A stretch of 64,000 nt of DNA from Achromobacter pestifer (lineage in GTDB: Bacteria; Pseudomonadota; Gammaproteobacteria; Burkholderiales; Burkholderiaceae_B), in assembly GCF_902859625.1 (NCBI RefSeq), contig NZ_CADIJX010000004.1, forward strand, positions 372,001 through 436,000. The letters run 5' to 3'. A program made the translations under genes and the position numbers. Below are positions 48,078-58,818 of this stretch, piece after piece. How positions within the stretch are numbered: the first letter of the stretch is position 1; every line of letters begins with the position of its first letter. The notes beneath the pieces were generated by a model. The model was not told the DNA's origin. It made no database searches and saw nothing but the letters and a program-made list of their open reading frames with translations.

Positions 48078-48656
48078 ATGTTGATGAACGATTCGGAAAA
48101 AGTCGCGGTGTTCGACCCGCGCGGCGCGCTGCGCTTCGAAGACGCGCCGGTGTCGGTGCGCAAGAAGACCCTGGCCGGATTGCGGCTGGGCATCCTGGAC
48201 AACTCGAAGTGGAATGCCAACAAGCTGCTGCGCGGCGCAGCCGCTGCACTGGGTGCCGACATCGAATTCGCCCAGGTGAACTACTACGTCAAACATAGCT
48301 TCTCCAAGGACGCCGCGCCGGAACTGATCGATCGGATCGCGGCGGAGAACGACGTGGTGCTGACGGCCATTGGCGACTGCGGCTCGTGCTGCTCGGCGTG
48401 CGTGCGCGACTCCATCGCACTCGAACGCCTGGGCGTGCCGAGCGCGGTCATCATCACCACCGAATTCGCCCGAGAGACCGAATTGACGCGGCAAGCCGTG
48501 GGCATGAAGGCGCTGGAACCCGTCGTCATCGCCCATCCCGTCAGTTCGATCACCGCCGATGAAGTGGCGCAGCGCGTTGCCCAGATCAAAGAACAGGCGC
48601 AGCAGGTCTGGCTGGGCACCAAGGCGCCGTTGCAGGTGCGCGTCGAACTGCAATGA
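48078..48656 (+). CDS. UGSC family protein, cysteine form (GrdB-like motif)
   Basis: 192-aa protein. Residues 99-112 read GDCGSCCSACVRDS, with C101-x2-C104. The UGSC family is named for selenoproteins with Sec at the position of C101; here the codon is TGC, so this is the Cys form. The surrounding pattern, DVVLTAIGDCGSC..C then a helix and LGVPSAVIITTEF, resembles the Sec loop of selenoprotein B of glycine, betaine and proline reductases (pattern recalled, not searched). Those enzymes cleave C-N or similar bonds reductively with electrons from thioredoxin. AAGGAG and AGGGAC precede the ATG. A thioredoxin reductase gene lies three genes downstream. Confidence 0.75.
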   Translation: MLMNDSEKVAVFDPRGALRFEDAPVSVRKKTLAGLRLGILDNSKWNANKLLRGAAAALGADIEFAQVNYYVKHSFSKDAAPELIDRIAAENDVVLTAIGDCGSCCSACVRDSIALERLGVPSAVIITTEFARETELTRQAVGMKALEPVVIAHPVSSITADEVAQRVAQIKEQAQQVWLGTKAPLQVRVELQ

Positions 48657-48730
48657 CCCCGACGGCCGCGGCAGCCTGATCGCTGCCGCGGCCCGCGCGA
48701 AAGGGCAGCAGGAACAACAAGGGAGACACG

Positions 48731-49963
48731 ATGGGCGCACTATCGCACTTGCGGGTGCTGGACCTTTCGCGCGTGCTTGCGGGCCCCTGGGCCAGCCAGC
48801 TGCTGGCGGACCTGGGCGCGGAAGTCATCAAGATCGAACGCCCTGGGCAGGGCGACGACACGCGCGGCTGGGGGCCGCCGTGGATCAGCGATCCGCAATG
48901 GGGCGACGTGGCCCAGTCCGCCTATTTCGCCGGCGCCAACCGCAACAAGAAATCCGTCGCCGTCGATATCGCCACGCCCGAAGGACAGCGGCTGGTCGCG
49001 GCGCTGGCAGCGCAGTGCGACGTGCTTATCGAGAACTTCAAGGTCGGCGGGCTGCAAGCCTATGGCCTGGATTACGACACGCTTCGGCAACGCCACCCGG
49101 GCCTGGTGTATTGCTCGATCACCGGCTTCGGGCAAGACGGCCCCTATGCCAGCCGGCCGGGCTACGACTTCCTGATCCAGGGCATGGGCGGCCTGATGAG
49201 CATCACGGGGCGCGGCGATGGCCAACCGGGCGCGGGGCCGCTGAAAGTCGGCGTGGCGCTGACGGACATTCTTACCGGCCTGTATGCCACAGCCGGCATC
49301 CAGGCGGCGCTGGCGCATCGCGATCGCACCGGGCAAGGCCAGCATGTCGACGTGGCCCTGCTGGACGTGCAGGTGGCTGCGCTGGCCAATCAGGCCATGA
49401 ATTTCCTGGCCAGCGGCCGCGAACCCGCTCGGCTGGGCAACGCCCATCCCAATATCGTGCCCTATCAGGACTTCGCCACCCGAGACGGCCACGTCATCGT
49501 CACCGTGGGCAACGATGCGCAATTCCGTCGGTTCTGCGAGGCCATCGGCCGCCCCGATCTGGCGGACGACCCGCGCTACGCCACCAACACGGCGCGTCTG
49601 GCCGCGCGCGACACGCTGATCCCACAGATCCAGGCGCAGATGGCGCTGCACCCTTGCGCGCACTGGCTGCGCGAGCTGGAAGCGGTGGCGGTGCCTTGCG
49701 GACCCATCAACGGCCTGGCCGACGTCTTCGCCGACCCCCAGGTCTTGCAGCGCGGCATGCGCGTGCCGATGCCGGACGCGCAAGCGGGCTGCACCGAACT
49801 GGTCGGCAATCCCCTGCATTTATCGGCGACGCCTGTGGAATACCGCAGCGCGCCACCGGTGCTGGGTGCCCATACGGAACCGGTCCTGCGCGACATGCTG
49901 GGGCTGGCGCCGGAGGCGCTTGCCGAACTGCGACGCAATGGCGCGATCGCGGTCGGATCCTGA
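48731..49963 (+). CDS. CaiB/BaiF type III CoA-transferase
   Basis: 410-aa family III CoA-transferase that moves CoA between acids through an Asp-linked intermediate. LRVLDLSRVLAGPWASQLLADLGAEVIKIERP is the family N-terminus, and the catalytic Asp is in PGYDFLIQGMGGLMS. ITGFGQDGPYASRPGYD and GQGQHVDVALLDV are further blocks. AAGGGAGAC lies eight bases before the ATG. Its place in the operon implies that the substrate, or a product of it, is a carboxylic acid handled as a CoA thioester. Confidence 0.92.
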   Translation: MGALSHLRVLDLSRVLAGPWASQLLADLGAEVIKIERPGQGDDTRGWGPPWISDPQWGDVAQSAYFAGANRNKKSVAVDIATPEGQRLVAALAAQCDVLIENFKVGGLQAYGLDYDTLRQRHPGLVYCSITGFGQDGPYASRPGYDFLIQGMGGLMSITGRGDGQPGAGPLKVGVALTDILTGLYATAGIQAALAHRDRTGQGQHVDVALLDVQVAALANQAMNFLASGREPARLGNAHPNIVPYQDFATRDGHVIVTVGNDAQFRRFCEAIGRPDLADDPRYATNTARLAARDTLIPQIQAQMALHPCAHWLRELEAVAVPCGPINGLADVFADPQVLQRGMRVPMPDAQAGCTELVGNPLHLSATPVEYRSAPPVLGAHTEPVLRDMLGLAPEALAELRRNGAIAVGS

Positions 49964-50001
49964 TCGGTGTGCTCACAACAACGAAACAAGGGAGACAAAC
50001 C

Positions 50002-51980
<1,979 letters not shown>

Positions 51981-52035
51981 GCTGGCGCGGCCGCCGCCAG
52001 GAATCGGCGCTAGGTGCCGCCGCTACGAGTCGCCG

Positions 52036-52980
52036 CTACGAGCCGCTGCGGCTGCGTCGGACACGCGCGGGTGCAGCCGTCTGCACCCAGTCGCTGCGCA
52101 GTTGCGCCAGGAAACCGCTGGTGCTGGGAGGCAGGCCGCGCTCCTTGAGGTACACCACGCCGATGGCCTGGCTCAACGCGGGCCGGGTCAACGGCCGCGC
52201 CACCAGATCGGCGCTGAGTGCCGCCGGCACCGCCCCGCCAGGAACGATAGCGATGCCCACGCCCGCCCAGACGCATTGCATCACCGTGGCGAATTGGGTC
52301 ACGGTGACTGCGTGCCGCAACGGCACGGCGGCAATCGACGCATGGCTGTCGATCAGGCGGCGGGTCTGCGCTTCCCGGGGCAGCGAGACCAGGGCGTAGG
52401 GCGCCAACTGTTCAAGCGTCACGCCGGCATGGACGGATAGCGGATGCTTGCGCGGCATCACCACGTGGAAGGCTTCGCGCCCCAGCGACACCACCGAGAA
52501 CTCCGCCGGCACGTCATCGATATAAGTGATGCCCATATCGGCCACCCCGCTACGCACGTCGTCCAGCACCGTGCCATGAACCCCTTCTCGGATGTGGAGT
52601 TCAATGCGGGGCCGGGACTCCCGGTACCGCGCCACGATGCCGGGAAGCTGCGTATAGGCCACCGACATCACCGCGGACACGATGCTTCTTCCGCGTTGCT
52701 CGTCAGCGATCTCGCGCATGTTCTCGAACGAGATACGTAGATCGGACAGCACGCGATTGGCCAGCGAGACGAATTCCTGGCCTGCCGCCGTGGTCTCAAC
52801 CCGGCGGGTGGAACGATGGAAGAGGGCGACACCCAACGCCTTCTCGACACGTTGCACGGTGCGGGTGAGCGCCGGTTGGGAAATATTCAGCGTGAGCGCT
52901 GCGGCGACGAAGCTGCCGTATTCGGCGACCGTGCAAATGGCCTGCAATTCACGTGAGCTAAGGTCGGGAAATGTTGCCAT
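52036..52980 (-). CDS. LysR family regulator, convergent with the UGSC operon
   Basis: 314-aa LysR regulator: N-terminal helix-turn-helix (LSSRELQAICTVAEYGSFVAAALTLNISQPALTRTVQRVEKALGVALFHR) and a periplasmic-binding-like effector domain (IVSAVMSVAYTQLPGIVARYRE onward). The C-terminus is Arg/Ser-rich. It lies 55 bases from the operon's end in opposite orientation. A T-N11-A dyad at the operon promoter makes it the best candidate regulator, by inference. The divergent MFS gene is the other possible target. Confidence 0.9.
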   Translation of the reverse strand: MATFPDLSSRELQAICTVAEYGSFVAAALTLNISQPALTRTVQRVEKALGVALFHRSTRRVETTAAGQEFVSLANRVLSDLRISFENMREIADEQRGRSIVSAVMSVAYTQLPGIVARYRESRPRIELHIREGVHGTVLDDVRSGVADMGITYIDDVPAEFSVVSLGREAFHVVMPRKHPLSVHAGVTLEQLAPYALVSLPREAQTRRLIDSHASIAAVPLRHAVTVTQFATVMQCVWAGVGIAIVPGGAVPAALSADLVARPLTRPALSQAIGVVYLKERGLPPSTSGFLAQLRSDWVQTAAPARVRRSRSGS

Positions 52981-53155
52981 GCTGATTTCCTCGCGACGGC
53001 CAATATATGCTTAAAACGAAATTATAGAGAGAAGGCCGCTGTTTTCGGCAAGAATGCGAGGCCGGTGTCGTCCGGCCGCTCTTAGTTTCCCGTCAGCCAA
53101 ATATCCCTAGAATGTGCCCTCCGGCGCCTCTCGTGCGCCTGCCGCGCTTGCCGCC

Positions 53156-54391
53156 ATGCCCGCCCCCGACTCCCCCAGTCCGCTTTCCCGCCCCCCGTTC
53201 CTGCACTTCCTGTTCGCGCGCATCAGCGCGTCGCTGGCCTTCCAGATCGTCTCGGTGGCGGTGGGCTGGCAGATCTATGCGCTATCTGGCAGCGCGATCG
53301 ACCTGGGGCTGATCGGCCTGGCCCAGTTCCTGCCCATGGCGGCGTTGACCCTGGTGGTGGGTCATGTGGCCGACCGCTACGACCGCCGCAAGATCGTCGC
53401 CATTTGCATGGCACTGGAAACCCTGGCCACGCTGGTGCTGGCGATTGCCGCGTTGCATGGTGTGGGCGGCAAGACGCTGATCTACGCCACCATCATCATC
53501 ATGAGTTCGGCGCGCGCCTTTGAGGCGCCCACGCTGTCCACGCTGATTCCTGCCGTGGTGCCCCGCGAATGGCTACCCCGCGCAACGGCGCTGGCCTCTT
53601 CCGGCGGCCAGATCGCGCAGATCGCCGGCCCCGCGCTGGGCGGTATCGGCTACGGCCTGGGGGCAGGGTGGATCTATTGCGTGGCGGCGGCGTTGTACTT
53701 AACGGCCTTTGCCTCCATCGCCACGCTGGTCATCGAACGCGCCCCGCCGCGTAAAGAACCCACCACCTGGCGCACGCTGTTTGCCGGCATCACCTTCATC
53801 TTCCAGCGCCGCTTGCTGCTGGGCACCCTGTCGCTGGACCTGTTCGCGGTGCTGCTGGGCGGCGCCACCGCCTTGCTGCCGATCTTCGCCAAAGACATCC
53901 TGAACGCCGGCCCCTGGGCCCTGGGCGCCTTGCGAGCGGCCCCCGCCTGCGGCGCGGCGCTGATGTCGCTGACCCTGGCGCGCTTGAGCCTGGGCGAAAA
54001 CGTCGGCCGCCTGCTGTTCGGCTCACTGATCCTGTTCGGGTTGGCGACGACGGTCTTCGGCCTGTCGACATCGATCCCGCTGTCGATCGGTGCGTTGGTG
54101 CTGCTTGGCGCTGCGGACTCCGTCAGCGTGGTGGTGCGTTCGTCGCTGGTGCAGTTGAACACGCCCGACCACATGCTGGGGCGCGTCAGTGCGGTGAATA
54201 CCTTGTTCATTGGCGCGTCGAATCAGCTGGGGGAATTCGAGTCTGGACTGACCGCTGAGCTATTCGGCGCCGTGCCGGCGGTGGTGATCGGAGGAATGGG
54301 CACGATTGCCGTGGCGGGCTTGTGGATGCGGTGGTTTCCAGAACTACGGAAGCTCAGAACCCTGCATGGAAACGAGACGGCGCCGGGGTGA
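53156..54391 (+). CDS. MFS transporter (EntS-like exporter)
   Basis: 411-aa major facilitator protein with about twelve membrane segments. The loop after segment 2 reads GHVADRYDRRKIV, the family A-motif equivalent. The arrangement RISASLAFQIVSVAVGWQIYALSGSAIDLGLIGLAQFLP is that of the MFS_3/EntS exporter group. Start ATG 53156; an in-frame GTG at 53114 is less likely. Divergent from the LysR gene. Substrate unknown. Confidence 0.85.
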   Translation: MPAPDSPSPLSRPPFLHFLFARISASLAFQIVSVAVGWQIYALSGSAIDLGLIGLAQFLPMAALTLVVGHVADRYDRRKIVAICMALETLATLVLAIAALHGVGGKTLIYATIIIMSSARAFEAPTLSTLIPAVVPREWLPRATALASSGGQIAQIAGPALGGIGYGLGAGWIYCVAAALYLTAFASIATLVIERAPPRKEPTTWRTLFAGITFIFQRRLLLGTLSLDLFAVLLGGATALLPIFAKDILNAGPWALGALRAAPACGAALMSLTLARLSLGENVGRLLFGSLILFGLATTVFGLSTSIPLSIGALVLLGAADSVSVVVRSSLVQLNTPDHMLGRVSAVNTLFIGASNQLGEFESGLTAELFGAVPAVVIGGMGTIAVAGLWMRWFPELRKLRTLHGNETAPG

Positions 54392-54419
54392 GGACAGTGC
54401 CTGGCGCATTTGTCTATCA

Positions 54420-54899
54420 CTACCTGCGCGCAATGACGAACCGCTTTCCTTCCCGGCTGCACATCAACGTGTCACGCTGCATCGCGCACAGATTGTCCAG
54501 CAAGGCTGTCGAACACGCGCCGCTGACGGGTTGTGAAATGACCACCGCGCCCGCATCGCCTTTGAACTGGATATCCGCGCCGGAGTTGCGGCGCAGGCCG
54601 TCTGCAATCGAGGCCAGGGTTCTAGGCGCTCCCGCGAATTGTTCCGCGTCTGCGGGGAACCGACTGTTCAACTGCCAATAGCTCCCTCCTATCAGGACGA
54701 AGAACAGCGCGATCAGGACCACGGGGACCGGCCCTCTGAAGCCGAACTCTCGAAATTTTGCTGCGACAGTTCCCGGCACAGGCCGGGGATTCAGGAGCAA
54801 ATACACCCCTAGCGCCAAAGACGCCAGCCCCACCACGACCGCAAGGGCATACATGATCCAGTCCAGCTCGGGCAACTCTTGAAGGCAGGTCAGGTCCAT
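54420..54899 (-). CDS. Hypothetical membrane protein (159 aa)
   Basis: Two hydrophobic segments (about 14-36, IMYALAVVVGLASLALGVYLLL, and 56-72, GPVPVVLIALFFVLIGG) followed by an 85-residue soluble domain with two cysteines (GACSTALLDNLC) and a third near the end. No family recognised. It begins six bases after the stop of the secreted protein gene upstream on the same strand, so the two form a small operon. Confidence 0.6.
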   Translation of the reverse strand: MDLTCLQELPELDWIMYALAVVVGLASLALGVYLLLNPRPVPGTVAAKFREFGFRGPVPVVLIALFFVLIGGSYWQLNSRFPADAEQFAGAPRTLASIADGLRRNSGADIQFKGDAGAVVISQPVSGACSTALLDNLCAMQRDTLMCSREGKRFVIARR

Positions 54900-54905
54900 G
54901 GCGGA

Positions 54906-55568
54906 TCACCGTTTCGCGTCGGAGAAGAACAGCACCAGCAATTGCGACTGCTGATGGAAATCCATCACCACATAACCCTTGCCGATCTCAAACCGGATAT
55001 TCGCTTTCCAATCGACGGCAAGAGGCGGCTGCTTGCCGAGAAACACCGACGAGATGATCTCGCTGTATTTCTTGGAGAACTCGGTTAGCTCGTAATTTAT
55101 TTCCTTGACCGGCAACTCAGTGCGAACAACGGCTTCGCGAAACAGGCTGGCCCGCGCCAAGACGGGCAAGGCCGCTTCAATGAATTTGCTGTCGCTCAAG
55201 GGAGTCGTATCGCCCGTTTGAGCGAACGCCAGATAGCGGGCAAGAATGTCAGGGGCCAGTTCCAGTTGCGCGCCATAAGCAGCCTGACCCAGCCAATGCG
55301 TCAGGACGCCGCGGTCGGCGCCCACACCCGAAAAGCCAAACTCGCAGCTGCGGCCGCGGTCATAGCGCTGGACGGTGCACGCGCCGTTGATGCTATAGGC
55401 TTGATACGCATTGGACGAAAATTTGCATTCGCAGTATTTGCCCGGGGGCTGCGATATCGCGGCGGGTTCAGTCTGACCCACCCCTTGGGCAACCACGCCG
55501 CCGCTCAGCAGGAGCAGCACGGCGCCGACAGCGGCCACGGCATGCGGGAAAAATCGACTCTGCGGCAT
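54906..55568 (-). CDS. Secreted hypothetical protein (220 aa)
   Basis: Signal peptide about 1-28 (AVAAVGAVLLLLSGGVVAQG). The mature start has a cluster of cysteines (KYCECKF, GACTV, RSCEFGF), probably disulfide-bonded in the periplasm. The rest is mixed, ending in HQQSQLLVLFFSDAKR. GAGGTG lies about five bases before ATG 55568. Co-transcribed with the two-segment membrane protein. No homologue recognised. Confidence 0.6.
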   Translation of the reverse strand: MPQSRFFPHAVAAVGAVLLLLSGGVVAQGVGQTEPAAISQPPGKYCECKFSSNAYQAYSINGACTVQRYDRGRSCEFGFSGVGADRGVLTHWLGQAAYGAQLELAPDILARYLAFAQTGDTTPLSDSKFIEAALPVLARASLFREAVVRTELPVKEINYELTEFSKKYSEIISSVFLGKQPPLAVDWKANIRFEIGKGYVVMDFHQQSQLLVLFFSDAKR

Positions 55569-55747
55569 GGGTACACCTCGCCTTTTCAGACATCTGAACG
55601 GGGGTGGAACTTGCCGCGTATTTAATAACGATACCGCCGCGTGTGGAGCAGGATTAATCCATATAAGCATGAAGGCGGGCGCGGATGGTATCGAGGCGAT
55701 CCCGTTCCCATGCTAGAGTCAACCGTCCTTCTCATCGCATACCCATC

Positions 55748-56404
55748 ATGTCGCCACACATCGAATCCGGGCCGGCCGATCCAGAAGACGCGCCATCCGG
55801 CGCGGGAAGCCTCATTGCAGGCCTGGGCATGAACCCGCCGACGCAGGCGATCTTGCCGGTGCGAACCGCCTTGCTGGTCATGCACTATCAGACCGACATC
55901 ATGGCGCTGTTCCCAACGGTTGCCCCCACCTTGCTCGGCAATACGCGGCAACTCTGCGACGCCGCGCGGCAGAAAGGCGTCAGCGTCTATTTCGCCAAGA
56001 TCCACTTCAGTCCGGGCTATCCGGAAGTCAGCCCGTTGAACAAGAACGGGCAGGGGATCAAACAACTGGGCCTTTTCGTCAATGACGAGATTTCGCCGGA
56101 ACTGGGCAGGCAAAGCGGCGAGCCCCTCATCATCGCCCATCGCGCCAGCGTGTTCCACGGCACCGACCTGACGGTGCGGCTTTCGGCGCAGGGGATCGAC
56201 ACGCTGCTGATGGTAGGCATCGCATCCACCGGCGTCATGCTGTCATCCATCGCGCACGCCAGCGACGCGGACTACCGCCTCTTCACCGTCAAGGATTGTT
56301 GCTACGACCCGGACCCGATCGTGCACGAGCATCTTTTTTCGACCGCATTCGACTCGCGCACAACCGTGCTGTCTCTGGATGAAGCGCTGTCGTTGCTTGC
56401 GTAG
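55748..56404 (+). CDS. Isochorismatase-fold protein lacking catalytic Asp and Cys
   Basis: 218-aa protein of the isochorismatase-like hydrolase fold. The first strand reads TALLVMHYQTDIM where active members have I-D-M-Q (the catalytic Asp is replaced by His), and the strand before the nucleophile reads VGIASTGVMLSSIAHASD where active members have C after T-x-x (Cys replaced by Val). The Lys-bearing strand VYFAKIHF is kept. The fold is otherwise complete, ending DCCYDPDPIVHEHLFSTAF. It may be a binding protein or use a different mechanism. Start ATG 55748. Confidence 0.7.
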   Translation: MSPHIESGPADPEDAPSGAGSLIAGLGMNPPTQAILPVRTALLVMHYQTDIMALFPTVAPTLLGNTRQLCDAARQKGVSVYFAKIHFSPGYPEVSPLNKNGQGIKQLGLFVNDEISPELGRQSGEPLIIAHRASVFHGTDLTVRLSAQGIDTLLMVGIASTGVMLSSIAHASDADYRLFTVKDCCYDPDPIVHEHLFSTAFDSRTTVLSLDEALSLLA

Positions 56405-56407
56405 CGG

Positions 56408-56731
56408 TCAGTCTGCGCGGGCAGCGCCGTGGAAGCACTCCCACGCTTCCGCTTCGATGCCCTGAATCACGTTGCCGTCTTCATCCGCGATCGTGAATTG
56501 CTGCTGGCTATCCCCGATACTGGCTTCTCCGTCCAGACCCAGCAGCAGCGCATACATCGTGTCTCGGACGACGGTGTCGAGGACGGCCCGCATCTGAACC
56601 GATTGATCGACGGATAGCCCCAACTCCCGAACTTTGGCCGCGACGTCACTGGCCGCGTCCGGTGCCGTGAAGGCTGCCAGCAACTCGGCCCGAAGCGCAT
56701 TCCAGTTGGCGACGAATTCCTTTGCGTCCAT
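56408..56731 (-). CDS. Hypothetical protein (107 aa)
   Basis: Small acidic soluble protein, mostly helical by appearance (MDAKEFVANWNALRAELLAAF to VRDTMYALLLGLDGEASIGD), ending in a beta-type EDGNVIQGIEAEAWECFHG. AAACGGAAT precedes the ATG. It follows the secreted 357-aa protein gene by 18 bases on the same strand, so the two are probably co-transcribed; a small cytoplasmic partner for a secreted protein is one reading, unproven. Confidence 0.55.
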   Translation of the reverse strand: MDAKEFVANWNALRAELLAAFTAPDAASDVAAKVRELGLSVDQSVQMRAVLDTVVRDTMYALLLGLDGEASIGDSQQQFTIADEDGNVIQGIEAEAWECFHGAARAD

Positions 56732-56749
56732 TCCGTTTCCTGTCGAGTC

Positions 56750-57823
56750 CTAGTTCCTGCCCACGGCCCGAATCACATTCGGCTCGGCCTCGGACGCCGG
56801 CTTGTAGTAAAGCGTGGGCGCCCGATACGTCAGGTCGCGCAGCGCCGCATCCAGCTTGGGCAAATTGAAACTGGCCGCGCCCGGCGCTTGCCGGAAATCT
56901 TCCAGGCTGGCGGGCAAACGCATCAAGGTCATCGAATCCATCGTGCAGACGGGGACAAAAGCGGCGTCCTCGCACGAATCCGGCGTCATGACGGGCTGTT
57001 CCGGAGGCAACACGAAACCATCCGTCAGCACCGCTTCTCCCGCTTTGAGCGTGATCGCCGCTATCGGCGCGAAAGACAGTTCGGCTTCGATACCGGGCGC
57101 AGGCAGGGCATCGGCCTCTCCCGCATTGAACGCGATCTCGCCGTTGATGCGCCAGCGTACCTCTCGTGCGGCTTCATCACAGCCGCCACCGGATCGCAGC
57201 AACACCTCGCAGCCCTTGCCCAGGCCGTCATCATCGTCATTCCCGGTTGGCGGCGTCGGCCCGGTCCTCTTGAATTCGCGGTCCACCGTGTAATCCAGCG
57301 TGGCAATGCCGATCTTCTCCAGCCTCTTCGCGGTGCTCTGAGGCGGCACCGTTTCGGGCAGCTCGGTGCGAGGCTGGTGATAGGTGATGCGGTTAAGCCG
57401 GTATTCGCCCGGCCACACCGGAATCACCTGGTACAGCAGCTTGCCGCGCACCGTCTGGAACTGCGGCCCGGGGTCCTTCATATCCACCTTGTGGTCCCCC
57501 GCTCCGGCGCTGATCACGTAGCCCTCTTCCGACTTATGGTTCCAACGCATGAACGTGCTGCGCTGGCGCACGAAGCGGTCGCGCGTCGCGTCATCGTCGA
57601 AATTGCGCTGGGGGTCGGCATCCAGGTTAAGCGTCGGAATCACCAGCAGCGCCATTCCATCCTGCCGCGCGTTGCCCAGCAGTGCGTCCACGTTGTCGCG
57701 ATGGCGCTCCACCAGCGCGGCGGTGCGCGCGGCGAAATCCGGAGCGACAGGCTGGGCAAACGCCAGCGCTGGGGTGAAAATGGCGAACAAGCAAATGCGG
57801 GCATGCACGGACAAACGCGGCAT
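56750..57823 (-). CDS. Secreted hypothetical protein (357 aa)
   Basis: Signal peptide about 1-24 (ARICLFAIFTPALAFAQ). No family recognised. The mature region contains RNFDDDATRDRFVRQRSTFMRWN, an acidic patch (TGNDDDDGLGKGC) and four cysteines, two in GKGCEVLLRSGGGC and two in DSCEDAAFVPVC. CAGGAAC lies about ten bases before ATG 57823; two further upstream in-frame starts would place charged residues before the signal peptide and are rejected. Confidence 0.6.
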   Translation of the reverse strand: MPRLSVHARICLFAIFTPALAFAQPVAPDFAARTAALVERHRDNVDALLGNARQDGMALLVIPTLNLDADPQRNFDDDATRDRFVRQRSTFMRWNHKSEEGYVISAGAGDHKVDMKDPGPQFQTVRGKLLYQVIPVWPGEYRLNRITYHQPRTELPETVPPQSTAKRLEKIGIATLDYTVDREFKRTGPTPPTGNDDDDGLGKGCEVLLRSGGGCDEAAREVRWRINGEIAFNAGEADALPAPGIEAELSFAPIAAITLKAGEAVLTDGFVLPPEQPVMTPDSCEDAAFVPVCTMDSMTLMRLPASLEDFRQAPGAASFNLPKLDAALRDLTYRAPTLYYKPASEAEPNVIRAVGRN

Positions 57824-57993
57824 CGTTTTGGGTTCCTGTTTCCGAAGCGGAAAGAAGCGGGACATCGCGAAGCTGCGCCGCGCAATCCCCCGCAAAGAAG
57901 GGCGGGGCCATGATATCGCGTTGGCGCCGCCCCTTGCTCAACGGCCGGTCTGCATCGCCAGCCACACCGTCGCGGGGCCGGTTGAGCAAAGTG

Positions 57994-58818
57994 TTAGGCC
58001 TCGCTCGCTGGTTGCTGAAACTGTATTCCGAGTGACCTGCCATAGGCTTCCAGTGCCTGTGCTACCGTGAGGCCGAATCGCCATAAGGTGATGATCGTGT
58101 CGTACAACTCGTGCACCTGTAGACGGACTCGATCGCCAACCTGAAATTGACGCTCGCTGTCGACGAAATGTAGTTCTAGCATTGAGTCTTCTGTGGTCAC
58201 GATGCCTGGTCGATCGATGACAAGTTCTTGGCCAGTCTCTTGGCCTCGTGCAACGAACTTCGCGTGCTGGAATGTAACCTTCAGAGTTCCGGTGTCGTCA
58301 ACATCAAGTGGCGATACAAATCCAAGCCGATGCACGACACATGTGCGAGCCTTGTTAAGACTCAGGACATTCGCGTTGAAGCGGGTGGTCACCCCGAACT
58401 TTCGCTCAAGCTTCTCAAGTTTTTGCGGGAAGTGAAGTTTGTGATTCGTTCGCGGAAGATCGTTGAAGACCCTGTGAACGTCGGCAGCCTTCGCCGTTCC
58501 CTTAGCCGCTAGTGGGAAGACTTCGCAGACTTGGAGGCACTCATCCAGAAAGAGGCCTGTTGCCTCAATCCCGTCTCTAAGGAATCCACGCAGGAGCCAA
58601 TCCAGGGCCTCGGCCCTGGCATCTTCATGCTTGAGCTGCGCCCCGATGGCCGGCACAAATGCTCCGAACTCTTTTTGCTCAGCCACTTGCTCCGCGGTTA
58701 CGTTTTCGCAGCCAACCTGGAGAACCTTGGTCACGTCAAGTTGATGCTGGAGGCGACGAAAGAAGTTGCCTTGCAGCGCAGCTAGATCGATATGAACGTC
58801 GAGCGGATCGGATGGCAT
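57994..58818 (-). CDS. Hypothetical protein in a low-G+C segment
   Basis: 274-aa soluble protein with no recognised family. N-terminus MPSDPLDVHIDLAALQGNFFRRLQHQ is helical. The centre (VTTRFNANVLSLNKARTCVVHRLGFVSPLDVDDTGTLKVTFQHAKFVARG) looks beta-rich, and the end VHELYDTIITLWRFGLTVAQALEAYGRSLGIQ is helical. Codon use is plainly more A+T-rich than in the neighbours, which points to recent acquisition. Start is uncertain (ATG 58818 or GTG 58830), neither with a good ribosome site. Confidence 0.55.
   Translation of the reverse strand: MPSDPLDVHIDLAALQGNFFRRLQHQLDVTKVLQVGCENVTAEQVAEQKEFGAFVPAIGAQLKHEDARAEALDWLLRGFLRDGIEATGLFLDECLQVCEVFPLAAKGTAKAADVHRVFNDLPRTNHKLHFPQKLEKLERKFGVTTRFNANVLSLNKARTCVVHRLGFVSPLDVDDTGTLKVTFQHAKFVARGQETGQELVIDRPGIVTTEDSMLELHFVDSERQFQVGDRVRLQVHELYDTIITLWRFGLTVAQALEAYGRSLGIQFQQPASEA

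Noticed and set aside
48375-48380. Possible in-frame UGA/Sec codon in the UGSC-type gene
   Set aside because: All cysteine positions in the motif are TGC; there is no UGA and no SECIS-like need.
46863-48740. 625-codon open frame antisense to the first two UGSC operon genes
   Set aside because: Composition typical of an antisense shadow, while the plus-strand genes have ribosome sites and coherent motifs.
52010-52046. Short tandem CGCCGCTACGAG units
   Set aside because: Only two copies, at the end of the LysR gene; consistent with chance in G+C-rich sequence.
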